NCBI GenBank assembly: GCA_033675545.1
Contig: JAWDGP010000260.1
Coordinates: 1,059,501 to 1,123,500 of the forward strand
Reading direction: 5' to 3'
Length of the DNA: 64,000 nucleotides
From: Elysia crispata
Lineage: Eukaryota > Mollusca > Gastropoda > Plakobranchidae
The stretch's first letter is position 1, and each line of letters opens with the position of its first letter. The position numbers and the translations under genes are program-made. Under the pieces are notes generated by a model. That model was not told where the DNA came from. It worked only from the letters and a program-made list of their open reading frames with translations, and did no database searches. Shown here in pieces: positions 41,946 through 53,706 of the stretch.

Positions 41946-42262
41946 CTTATCTATCTATCTATCTTTTTCTTTCTCTTGTACTCCCAATCTCCAACTATCA
42001 TTTTCTTTCAAGTATATTTTCATTAAATTCTTATCTCATCAGCATACTTATCTTTTTGGAGTTTTCTTTCTTTCTTTATTTCTTCATTCTTTTATAAATA
42101 ATAATTAAGTCAATTTTAAATAAAACATTGTTTAAGTAGTTTTTTTTTTCTTTATATATATTTCTTTTTTTGTGTGTGTACTTCCACAGTATTTATTTAT
42201 TTATTTATTTATTTTTTTTTTTTTTTTTTTGGGGGGGGGGGGGGGGGGGTCGATCTTTCTAT
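41873..42262 (+). repeat. Repeat R2, copy E (5' portion only): (CT)n plus flank, ending in a T/G homopolymer
   Basis: (CT)n to 41943, then blocks shared in order with 51758-52140: TCTCTTGTACTCC, TTTCAAGTATATTTTCATT, CAGCATACTTA, CTTCCACA..ATTTATTTAT and ATCTTTCTATAT. A T run followed by about 19 G lies at about 42213-42249. The hammerhead-like core is absent. Confidence 0.75.
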
Positions 42263-43245
42263 ATGTTGGCTAGTGGACTCTATGTCTCTCTCTAAAGATA
42301 GAGAGGAAAACTATCGAAATCTACACAAACACCACAAAACAAATAAACTAACTAATTAATTGCTGTGATAACAAAACAACTAAAAACAAATAAAACAATT
42401 ATTGCTGTGATAACGAAATAATCAAAATAAGGCACACAGGTAAGTTTGAAAAAGTCTATACTAGAGCTTTATTAGGTGGAATAATACTCGTAATAGTGCA
42501 AAGACAAAAAATAATTTGATGAAAAGAACTACAAACTCCAAATAAATCTTGAGACCACAAAATATCAATAGACCGACTCAATAGTTAAACGCATGTAAAC
42601 TAAAACCGAATTACACATGTATAAGCAGATTTTAACCCGAGATTACACCACTGAACGTAAACAAATATAGAACCAAATTATTAAAAAAAAACAACAAACT
42701 AGGAATTAAAACTAGAACCAATCTAGAACTTAGAAATCTGAAAAGCAGAACAACACTAGAATCTGCAAGTTAGAAATTAGACTATAAAGAAGCTACACAG
42801 ACGTCACAAAGAACGTTGCAAAGAACCCAACTAGGAGGTGCACAAAATCAATATATACTCAAATGGATCAGTAGACTAAGAAAGTTCTTCCTGAAAATGA
42901 AAATAAACATAAACACCGTAATAACATTTTTATGCCCGTAAGATATAAAGATAAGTATTCACGACACAAGAGAACGAAGAATTAATTAACATCTCTACGA
43001 TGGTGGTGAACCAAACGTACTTAAAATATGAGCAAGTAAATTATGTAAGTAAGCCTAGCCATACGCTGGCATACCCAAGGTGGATAAAATAAATACAAGC
43101 TCAATCAGTTAATCTAGTAAATCATTGACTTTTTCCAGCTAACCCTAGTTACAAGAATATACAATGTATATATCATAAGCCGCAATACTTTTCCATCTAC
43201 CCCACTAGCTATTCCCCCAGACAGAGTGAGATCAAAGCCCCGAGG
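42263..43245. other. A-rich stretch without a gene; possibly part of an older element interrupted at 43.25-48.75 kb
   Basis: The plus strand is markedly A/C-rich and G/T-poor, like 48770-50560. No coding signal was seen. Confidence 0.4.
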
Positions 43246-43249
43246 CGAT

Positions 43250-43535
43250 AGAGATCAGTGCCCGTATTCAAAACATTTTGGAGTTAACGCACACGTAAAA
43301 TTAGCGACCTGTCTTTATAGCGATAGCGTTATCTACGATGTATTCAGAAGATTTTTTACCGTCATCGTAAACACCGCCGTATTCAGAACATTAATTTTGT
43401 CTAACGATAGCGTTAAAATAATGACCAAGATAATTAATTTATCATTTACTTTTGGCGTGTTTTGCAAAAAATTGTCACTTTTCACCCGGAAGTTAAGGCT
43501 GTTGCCTTGTTTACATTTCATATCGGGCTTGACAA
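43250..43535. mobile_element. Left TAACG-rich terminus of an inverted pair
   Basis: CCGTATTCAAAAC at 43262 is followed by repeated motifs: GTTAACGC, GCGATAGCGTTA, GTATTCAGAA (twice) and TAACGATAGCGTTA. The reverse complement of 48560-48745 has the same vocabulary, so the two look like ends of one DNA transposon. Confidence 0.5.
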
Positions 43536-44980
43536 CGATGTTTAATGTATAGAAAAAACTGTTTGGAACATTATGCAGATTAATGGTTCTTGTTCTAGCT
43601 GCAACCCAAGGATGAAACTGTTGTTTAAAAAAATATATAGTCTTTGCTTTAACATAGTGTCCCTCATCTGATCTAACAAAGAGCTAGATCTAGATCTAGA
43701 TTTAAATCTAAGCTTATTTAGAGCTTCAATCATAACAATGCCTACAGTTAATCTAGACTTTGGAAACTCAATGCAGATAGATGTAAGATGTTGTGGAACA
43801 ATAATTGCTGTTCAGAATCGAGTTCAAGAGTAAAACTTTAGTTAACTAAATTCCCAGCATGTTATCTCTCATTCGATTTATATAAGGGTTATGCCTAGAT
43901 CTAGATCTAGATCCAGGCTTTCAAGCAAACCTGTGTCTGTACCTAGATCTAGATCTAAATTACAATTTATTAAGGTAAAGTAAGAGGCCTATGCATAATT
44001 ACTCTTTGACTGAGTCTAAATAACATAAAAGACCACATAGACTACGTTATTTGTTCAATTTCATATGAGTAAAATGTTTCCAATCATTATAGCCCATGCG
44101 AAGTTTTTTTTCAAGATTTAGATGGAAAGGCCCTTCATTAATGTCCATTGGTAGTAATGCTACTGCAAATGGTTATAATATTACTTATAAAAGTGTAAAA
44201 AAAAAAAGAAGAAGAATTGGACTTGTAGCAATACTTTCTCTTAATTCAGCTAACATTAGGATGAATTTAAAAAATAAACATCCCTTGGTTTCACTACCTT
44301 TTTATGTATATTATAGCTCTTTTCCAGGTTACTCTCATTTTCCAATTTATTTAGAAAAGTCTTTACAGATTATGATTATAAATGAAAAGCATAGGTGAAA
44401 ACATTCTACTATTTCTAGGTATAAAATACCCTCTGATGGGCATAACATACTCATTATTTTATTTGAAATTTCTACATTTACTCTTTTTAACAACTATTCA
44501 CAAAAATTAATGATGTAAAATGTGTGTTCTATGCCTGGTTTGTATTAAAAAATAGAATTATAAAGAATAGCTCAATTGAGATGAAATTAAATAATACTGA
44601 AATAATACAGTATCTTAGGCACTACCAAAAAGTGCTTGCAATGGACCTCCTTTAATTTTAACCAGCTCTTTTAACAGCAACTACGTATAAATACATTTTA
44701 AAAGTCTGTGGTCCCCCCCCCCCCCCCCTTTTGCTATCCATATACCAATACTTTGAGAAATCAATTTTAAAACTTGATCAATTTTTCAAAAAGTGCAACA
44801 TTGTTCACAGATTTTCAATCTCTGTGCATTTAAAAATATATAAATCTTTTTGTTCTTTTTGTAGAGGAGTATAATATTTGAAATGTTTAGTGGCCAGCTT
44901 GTTAAGTTGAAGGAACAATAAACACAATCTTTTTAAAACTGGATAGAAAGAAGTTATTTATAAGCAAGTCTTTGAACAGA
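43536..44980. other. Non-coding, inside the putative TAACG-ended element
   Basis: AT-rich with two AGATCT runs and a 17-C homopolymer at about 44712-44728. The 100-residue open frame near 44096-44398 has no recognisable family signature, and no transposase was found. Confidence 0.4.
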
Positions 44981-45028
44981 AACTTTTAGCCATTACTAAA
45001 TGACTTCTCTTTCTCTTACATGTATTGT

Positions 45029-45125
<97 letters not shown>

Positions 45126-46909
45126 TTTTATAATCTGAGTAAAAAAAATCAGCAACATATAATTTGAGATCAGCATGTGCAATTTCAGCAATATTCAGTT
45201 TCTATCACAGTTTTGATTTGCTTAATTCAATGTCTTTTTAAAATATCACTGCTCACTTCAGTAAATTTTTTTTTAGGATAATTAATCATTTAAATAATTC
45301 AAGACAATACATTTTGCACTTCTGCAAAACGATATTCGCTTATATAAATATAGTCTACATGTAGTGGGTAAATCTTGTAAATTAATTTTCAATTTAGAAT
45401 ATTGGAATGAAAAAGTTCATTTTTACTGCAAGTTATTTATTGATAAATTTTTTGAAATGCCTGTTTTAAGTCTCTGTAAATTGTTAAAGGTACTGGAGGA
45501 AAACAATAAGATCTCCACTCTTTATTTATTGAAAACTGCTGATTGAAAAAGTTGAATAACATAACAAAGTGATGCATTCAATAAGAAAAGTAATACTAAA
45601 ATATTTCTTGGTAAATAAAAAATTATGGTTACCTAAAATTTACCAAGAAAAAAGAAATAGCTCTCTATGTACCATTTGTAAAGTCCAATATTTAAATCGC
45701 TTTGTTCTGCGGGACTTGATTTTCTAAAATCACTTGGTTTTTTTTTTTCCTGAATAAGCAGTAATCTTAAATTTCCAAGTGAAAAAATAATGAAATAATT
45801 TATTTTTGTAAATAATGACTTCAATTGGTCTTGATTTAAGAAAATGTCCTAATTCTAAAAGAAAGCCTAAGGCAAAATCTCATGAGTTCAATAATGACTG
45901 AAACTTTTAGCCATTACTAAATGACTTCTCTACCTCTTACATGTTTTGTTAGTTTTTATATATATTTGTTATAATCTGAATGAAAAAAATGAGCAACATA
46001 TGATTTGAGATCAGCATGTTCAATTTCAGCAATATTCACTTTCTATCACAGATGTGATTTGCTTAATTCAATGTCTTTTTAAAATATCACTGCTCACTTC
46101 AGCAAATTTGATTATGTAGTTGGTCTTTTTAACGTCTTTTCTAAACAGAAAGACTTTTCTAAATGGTGCACTCCAATTGACTGGCTTATTTTAAGTCTTC
46201 AATTATTCTTATTCTTATTTTTTTTCTTTTTCTTTTTCTTTTCCTTTTTCTTTTCCTTTTTTTTTTTTTTTTTTTTTTTTGAGGACAATTAATCATTAAA
46301 AGAATTCAAGAAAACGAATTTTTACACTTCTGCAAAATTATATTTGCTTATATTATATATGGAGTCTACATGTAGTGGGTAAATCTTGTAAATTACTTTT
46401 CAATTTAGAACATTGGAATGAAAAAAGTTCATTTTTACTACATGAAATTTATTGATAAGTTTGTTGAGCTGCCTGTTTTCTGTCTCTGTAACTTGTTGAA
46501 GGTACTGGAGGAAAACAATAAGATCTCCACTCTTTATTTATTGAAAACTGCAGATTGAAAAAGTTGAATAACATAACAAAGTGATGCATTTCAAAAGAAA
46601 AGTAATACTTTTGTATTTCTTGGTAAATAAAACGTTATGGTTACCTAAATTTCACCAAGAAAAAAAAGATTGACTCTATGTACCATTTGCAAAGTCCAAT
46701 ATTGAAATCGTTTTGTTTCGAGAGATTTCATTTTCTAAAATCATTTGGGTTTTTTTTTTCTGAATAAGCAATAATCTTAAATACCCTGGTGAATAAAGAA
46801 TGAAATATTTTTTTTAATTAATGGCTTCAATTGGGCTTGATTTAAAAAAAATGTCCTAATTCTAAAAGAAAGCCTAAGGCAAAATTTCATGAGTTCAATA
46901 ATGATTGAT
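44981..46909. repeat. Tandem duplication, two units of ~0.92 and ~1.0 kb
   Basis: Unit 1 spans 44981-45900 and unit 2 spans 45902-46909. Shared blocks occur in the same order throughout, for example AACTTTTAGCCATTACTAAA, CACTGCTCACTTCAG, GTCTACATGTAGTGGGTAAA and AGAAAGCCTAAGGCAAAAT. Unit 1 has an ~88-bp (AT)n at 45034-45121, and unit 2 has ~150 bp extra at about 46110-46280 ending in a pyrimidine run. A 60-codon frame in unit 1 (45364-45546) is broken in unit 2. Confidence 0.92.
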
Positions 46910-47158
46910 GATTAAGTTCATTTAAAAAATCAGTTTACCAAAGTATAAGAGAGCAAGATATACATGTATGTATGATTACATCTGACTATAATTATTTTTT
47001 GAATCTCTTATTTTTTTTTAATTCAATTCTTTGTGCTCACTTTTTGTTATAATGCATAAATTTAGAAGTTATGGGTTTTTGGGGATAATATTTTTATTTT
47101 CTATGAAGCTGGACTTATCAGGGCTGATATGTAAAAACATTTTTTTAAAGTAAGAGCA

Positions 47159-47159
<1 letters not shown>

Positions 47160-47257
<98 letters not shown>
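47160..47257. repeat. Palindromic microsatellite (AAT)n-(ATT)n
   Basis: About 58 bp of AAT repeats switch at about 47218 to 38 bp of ATT repeats, which forms a perfect inverted repeat with no spacer. Confidence 0.95.
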
Positions 47258-47645
47258 GATGTTAATGAGGTTTAAAAAAGAAACAAACAGAGAAAATCAA
47301 AAGAATATAATCTCAAGAACTGTGGAACTCATGCATTTTGAAAACTGGTTTGTGGAATCACCACAAAATAAACCATGTACTTCTCTTTTCATAATTTCAA
47401 TCATGGATGTGCCTACTTCCATTTGAATTAGGAAAATGCCAGCGTTGAATTTTGAGACAATTTTTAATACATAGATCAGTCTCACAATATGCTAATAACT
47501 ACTGGAAAATGAGAATTTGTAAAGAAAACCTTACTATCTAAGTATCTTGCCCTCTGTCAGTAAGTTCGTCTTCCTGTCTCTCTTACTTTCTTTTCTCTTT
47601 ACTTTGGTGATATGTAGATCTATACATTTAGAGAGAAAAACGAGA

Positions 47646-47648
<3 letters not shown>

Positions 47649-47715
<67 letters not shown>

Positions 47716-47866
47716 GTTGAAAAACTAGGAATTTCATTAAATTAATACTGTAGTCATAGTCTGCACGAGTCTGCAACTGTACAAAATCGGCAAAGGCATT
47801 CAGCTCCATTTCAAGTAGTTTGAGTTTGATTGCAATTGCTCAGCCTTGATAAATGAATAAAGCTAA

Positions 47867-47941
<75 letters not shown>
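47649..47941. repeat. Inverted dinucleotide tracts (GA)n ... (CT)n
   Basis: (GA)n at 47649-47713 and (CT)n at 47870-47941, separated by ~155 bp of unique sequence. The arms are complementary over ~65 bp. Confidence 0.92.
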
Positions 47942-47948
<7 letters not shown>

Positions 47949-48559
47949 AGTTTATACCATCTTGTAACGAAATTCTATTTCGTGGCTTACTGGTTTATGT
48001 GACGACGATTAAACTTAAACTACCGTACATGTAGGTTTAGTCTATTCATCATTCACCACTTTCAAATTCATAGATTCTGTAGTGTTTGCAGATCATCTTC
48101 GCAAAACATTTAACTTGCAATCTTTTTTTTGTTTTTTGTTTTTTTTTGTTTTTTTTTTTTTGTTACTGCACTTGACAAGATCCAATTTTCAATCTAGGTC
48201 TAAGTCTAGCTAGTCTACATTTCAGATCACTCTTGTGGATCTAAGACTTCAGTAGCTGAACTCATAGTATTGTCGATAGATTTTTTTCCTTTCCATCCCT
48301 TTTTTTTTTATTTTACCATTCACTCACATTTGATTATTTTCCGTTAATTGTAGCTGAGTAATAAAAAGGCATCAGATTTTATTCACTCTTTTCTAATCTA
48401 GATCTAGATCTAGATTTATTACGAAGTATATTTAAAGAATACAAAAAAGTGTCTTGCAAACACTCCGAAAGCCACCATATTGGGAGAGAAAAACAATTCC
48501 TTGGTTACCAAAACGATTGGAAAGTGTTCGTCACCTAAGTCCATTAAAGCGATCGTAAA

Positions 48560-48745
48560 AATTTTAGGGTAAGCCTGAACCTATCGTTAACGTGATCGTT
48601 AGCTCTCTTTAAAAAGTCCCCCCTAACGATAACCTAACGACCGGTCGTTAGCGAAAATGTGCCTTCTGAATACGTCGTTAAATTAACGCATGCGTTAGCC
48701 AGTTAACGACAACCTAACGATAGCGTTAAATTCTTCTGTATACTT
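48560..48745. mobile_element. Right TAACG-rich terminus of an inverted pair
   Basis: It contains CCTATCGTTAACG, TAACGACCGGTCGTTAGC, TTCTGAATACGTCGTTAA, TAACGCATGCGTTA and TAACGATAGCGTTA, and ends CTTCTGTATAC. Its reverse complement parallels 43262-43420. No target-site duplication could be identified. Confidence 0.5.
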
Positions 48746-48749
48746 CATA

Positions 48750-50560
48750 GACCTCCGAAGGTTGTTACACAACCCAGTGACACTAAGTGTGAGGTCAGTT
48801 CCTCAACAGGGTGCTCCGCCCCGCCTACAAATAACACAAGTTGGATAACAAACCCTCACCACAGGTAGCCCTGCTGTATTACCACTAGCTAAGGGGTGTA
48901 ACCACCGTGAGCCCATCGACACCTACTCCTAATAACAAGTTAAGTTCCAACCCAATAAAATCTTGACAAAATCCATGATAATAAAATACATACATTAACG
49001 TACATGTACATGTATACATTACAACTTATACAAGTATGGTTACGGTATACAACACAACTAAATAAGTCAATCATAATATTATCATCAAACAACCCCATAA
49101 CACAAAACTAATAAAAATAAAGTATTTAGGTCAAACCAACTGCTCTAACTCTACATGAGCGAAATCAAAGATCTAATTTGCATATTAGGACCGCCCATTC
49201 ATTGGCCTTGCAATCCAAGGGGTACCTACCATTGGTTCCACTCCATACATGCAATACACTAAGACAGTAACTAAGAGAGGGGAGGCGAAGGTAGCCTCAC
49301 GCTCTGGCTTGAAACCAAGAGCATGACCACCGTCCAGCTCTGATGCAATCATTGCATCACCTACATGAGAGCGTCAGTTACCAGGTGAAGGGGCGCTAAC
49401 TCCTGTCTCCCACAGAGACTTAAGTCAGTACCATCTGTCTAGCTAGACCTACACAGATGGTACTGACTTTGTGGTACTGGACTTAAGCCTAGTAGAAGTA
49501 ATAGGGCAAGCCCAGTTACACTTGCAGTGACTCAACCGGCCAATAGTAGTGATGAATTTAAAAATGAATGGTAAACAGTTTATTATGAGTAACACATCCA
49601 AAGACACAATTCTAAGACGATATAGATCTATATCATAATGGCATAAATAAAGAAGAATAGGCAAATATTTTTAGTCACTCGCCTGTCACTAAACCCACGA
49701 CTGTATGAGAAAAGATAACAATTAACATTTAATTTATACTGAGAATGAGATTCAGAACCTGTTAAAGTTATAAATTTATTAAGATACTGCCTTGCGCTAA
49801 ATATAATTAAGCATAAGATATATAATACGTGTATAAACATTACATTCCTAAATACAACTTACCCCGAATTACGGAGGTATACCATACACATAAAATCCAG
49901 ACACAAAGTCAGTACTCCAAAATAGAATTTAAAAAATCCGAGAAATTCAAACAGCATACAGTGCTTCAATTCAATCCTCAAGCGAAGGCTTGGTAAGAGA
50001 AGATATATTTATAACAATGCTCTTGGCACGTAGGCCCACTCTCAATAAAATCCAAAACTGTACTCTTTCTAATCACTACTTAAATAATATCAAGTCAGTC
50101 GGCAAAGTTCCCTGACAGTGACAAAGAGTTCCCTGATTTCCCCAATCTACGTTTAAACTTTCCCCCACAAAGGCCAACGCCGACCGACGTGCAAAATTTC
50201 TCGCCGTTCAGCTGGACACCCGTTCCCCCAGAATATCTATACCCGAACGAGATCATAGAAACAGTCCGTTACATCTCACATCTTACGATCAAAGCATCAC
50301 ATAAACTTAGTACGACTAGTACAAAATGTAGTAGCTTCCCTAAATTCCCCAAGTTCCCCTAATCAAAGAAAGTTTTACATCTCAAGCCGACCGAAGTCAA
50401 GCTTCTCTGGCCAGAAACGAAAGAAACATCAATACCGCTAAGAAATAAACCGCCAGAAGGGTGGATAACCAACTTAGCACCAATAAACAAATGGCCAATA
50501 ACATTATAAAATTTTTAAAAAATTTACATAAAATCACACAACAGACATCACCAAACTTTC
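48750..50560. other. A/C-rich non-coding stretch with a strong hairpin; possibly part of an older element
   Basis: The plus strand is C- and A-rich and G-poor over ~1.8 kb, unlike the flanking unique DNA. No protein family was recognised in any frame. It may continue 42263-43245 across the inserted 43.25-48.75 kb segment (inference). Confidence 0.4.
49423..49468. other. Perfect 16-bp stem hairpin
   Basis: AGTCAGTACCATCTGT (49423-49438) and its exact complement ACAGATGGTACTGACT (49453-49468) flank a 14-nt loop containing CTAGCTAG. Confidence 0.9.
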
Positions 50561-50574
50561 CATCCGCTTACATA

Positions 50575-50586
50575 TATATAACCTTT

Positions 50587-50627
<41 letters not shown>

Positions 50628-50806
50628 TTTCACATTTTTTACTTCAAATTTATATATATGTGAATATCCTTGTGTGGTTTGTTGTTCTTGTTTTTGTGTC
50701 TGACGAAGGCATAAAGCCGGAAGCTCACGTGTTTTGTATTGTTTTGTACTTTTGTACCTTTTGAGCTGCACTCTACCTATTTTTCTTTTTTTTTACGGTG
50801 CTTCAC
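50575..50806 (+). repeat. Repeat R2, copy C (plus), best hammerhead-like core
   Basis: CTTTTACATATAT with (AT)n, TTACTTCAAATTTATATATA, TGTTGTTCTTGTTTTTGTGT, the core at 50700-50726 (CTGACGA, GGC-ATAAA-GCC, GGAAGCTC), then TTTTGTATTGTTTTGTACTT, GAGCTGCACTCTACC and a TTTACGGTGCTTCAC end leading into triplet repeats. Confidence 0.88.
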
Positions 50807-51108
<302 letters not shown>

Positions 51109-51540
51109 ACCTAAACTACGATCAATCAAAAGCAAAACTACCAAATTTTTAAAAAATAGGAGATCGACAAAAAAAAAAAAGTCGCCTAAAGTAATGCGCT
51201 AATTGGTCATCTTGATTTTGTCACATCTCTCTTTAGACTAATTAGAGAATGATTTGCCTGATGGATATGAGAGATATTTTACAAAAGAATTACGTCACTA
51301 ATGAGGCCGTTTGCAGTAATAACGAACGACACCGCATGAGAACTTCTGATTTTTTGTCAAAAAAAAAAAACAAAAACAAAAACGCAAGGGATCTATTCAC
51401 CTAAAGACGTGAAAAAGTCAAGATAATGGGCATGTTAATTGGCATGAGCTTCAATGATTTTATCCAAACATTGTAGTGCAGCCTCACAGACATAACAATA
51501 ACAACAGTGATCATAATAATTGTAAAACAATGCGAACAAT
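51109..51540. other. Intergenic, no gene seen
   Basis: Unique AT-rich sequence between the triplet repeats and the 51541 inverted-repeat element. Confidence 0.5.
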
Positions 51541-51691
51541 GTAGACCAAATTCCTGAAAAAATGTTTACATTAATTAAGTAATTTAATAACAATAGGTAG
51601 GAATATGTAATGACGAAAGTATAAAATTATATTTAAAAGACTTATTTGAATATGTAGTTAATGTAAACATTTTTTAAAAAATTTGGTCTAC
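51541..51691. mobile_element. Short MITE-like element with ~34-bp terminal inverted repeats
   Basis: The left arm 51541-51574 begins GTAGACCAAATT and ends AATGTTTACATTAA. The right arm 51658-51691 is its reverse complement except at three positions. Both ends carry TA just inside the outermost base (gTA|GACC..GGTC|TAc), which fits a Tc1/mariner-type TA target. The interior is ~83 bp and AT-rich. Confidence 0.8.
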
Positions 51692-51749
51692 AGATTTCCT
51701 TTATTGGCCATGATTTTTAACCCCCCCCCCCCCCACACACACACACATT

Positions 51750-52500
<751 letters not shown>

Positions 52501-52502
<2 letters not shown>

Positions 52503-53482
52503 AATACCAATAATAATAATGAATTTTTTTTACATATAATAGCAGTTACGTTGTCAGAAAACAAAACAAAAAAAAACAACTTAACATTTTTTTTGCTCTA
52601 CTTTTTTTTTTACAGCTTGATCTGTAGATCTAGACCTTATATTCAAGCAAGAAGATATTTCTTAACAATTTTTCGAGATAATGGTTGCTCTAGCTGACTT
52701 GGAACATGTTTTTGTCAATATATTTTGTTTTCATGTTTTTGCCTCAAGTAACAAGATAAAGAGAGCGCAAAGAGGCCTCTCAGTCTGATTCATTATTCGG
52801 CCCTAGGCCTAGTTTTCATCTCCAAGTTCGATAACTTAACTGACAGGAAATGACGTATGTTGTTATCAATACCAAGAAGTAGGCGGAAGCTCCTAACAGA
52901 AATCTGATAAACAGAAAGACTTTTTCTTAGGTTGTGTTAATTGAGTTCATGATAGTTATTCTAAATTCTGCCTTTGAAATTAGACATAGATTAAAATTCT
53001 GAATAAATAGGATTTCATTATTTTCCATTTCAAGCTCAACATAATTTTTAAAGCCTGTCAAGTGCCCTAGAATCTAGATTCTACATTAGGTGTTACCTAG
53101 ATCTAGATCTAGATCTAGAATCTAGTCAGCTTTACAGTGTGAAGAAAACTTCCACTTTTGAGAAATCTGTGACACTTTCTTTTACTCAAGTAAGAGTAAC
53201 TGATGAATTTTTATCTAAATCTAGGCGCTTCTTCGAGGCTCGTTACCTTTGCCATCTTGAAATCGAATAAAACTATATTCAGTCATTTCAATTCCTGTTG
53301 AGTCTGCTATCAAAATATAGATCTAGGGGTATAGGCCTAGATCTAGTCAAAAATTGAGTCATTCAAAAAAAAAAAGTGCACCACAACACTCACAAGAGTG
53401 TATTTTAAAATGTTATTTTGATCTTTTGTTGGTTATTTTGCGTTTTGTTAAGAGGAGGTAACTGCATTTCAAACTGAACTGT
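52501..53482. other. Intergenic; possible upstream region of PTTG1IP
   Basis: AGATCT runs near 53096-53120 and 53335. No exon was recognised. Confidence 0.45.
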
Positions 53483-53483
53483 A

Positions 53484-53706
53484 TAAACTTTGGTAAATTT
53501 TTACCTGTACACCCGCTCTCACCAGAGTGCTGTTTCTTGTCTTTCCGGTCGACCTTGACCGTGATCGTATTATAAGTGAAAGTAGTCTCGATTACGTAAC
53601 TCTATGGAGGCGCAGTTTTATGGATTTTATGGAAAATTAATAAAAAAAATCGCGGGGGGGGGGGCAATGCCAGACGGGTGTACAGGTAAATAAATACCTA
53701 AACTTT
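53484..53706. mobile_element. Short foldback/MITE-like element
   Basis: TTTACCTGTACACCCG (53500-53515) is perfectly inverted at 53675-53690. Imperfect complementarity continues outward for about 16 bp on each side. The ~160-bp interior is GC-richer than its surroundings and contains a G run (53654-53664). Confidence 0.7.

Noticed and set aside
44096..44398. 100-codon plus-strand frame inside the TAACG-ended element, considered as a transposase
   Set aside because: No catalytic motif or family signature; composition like the surrounding AT-rich DNA.
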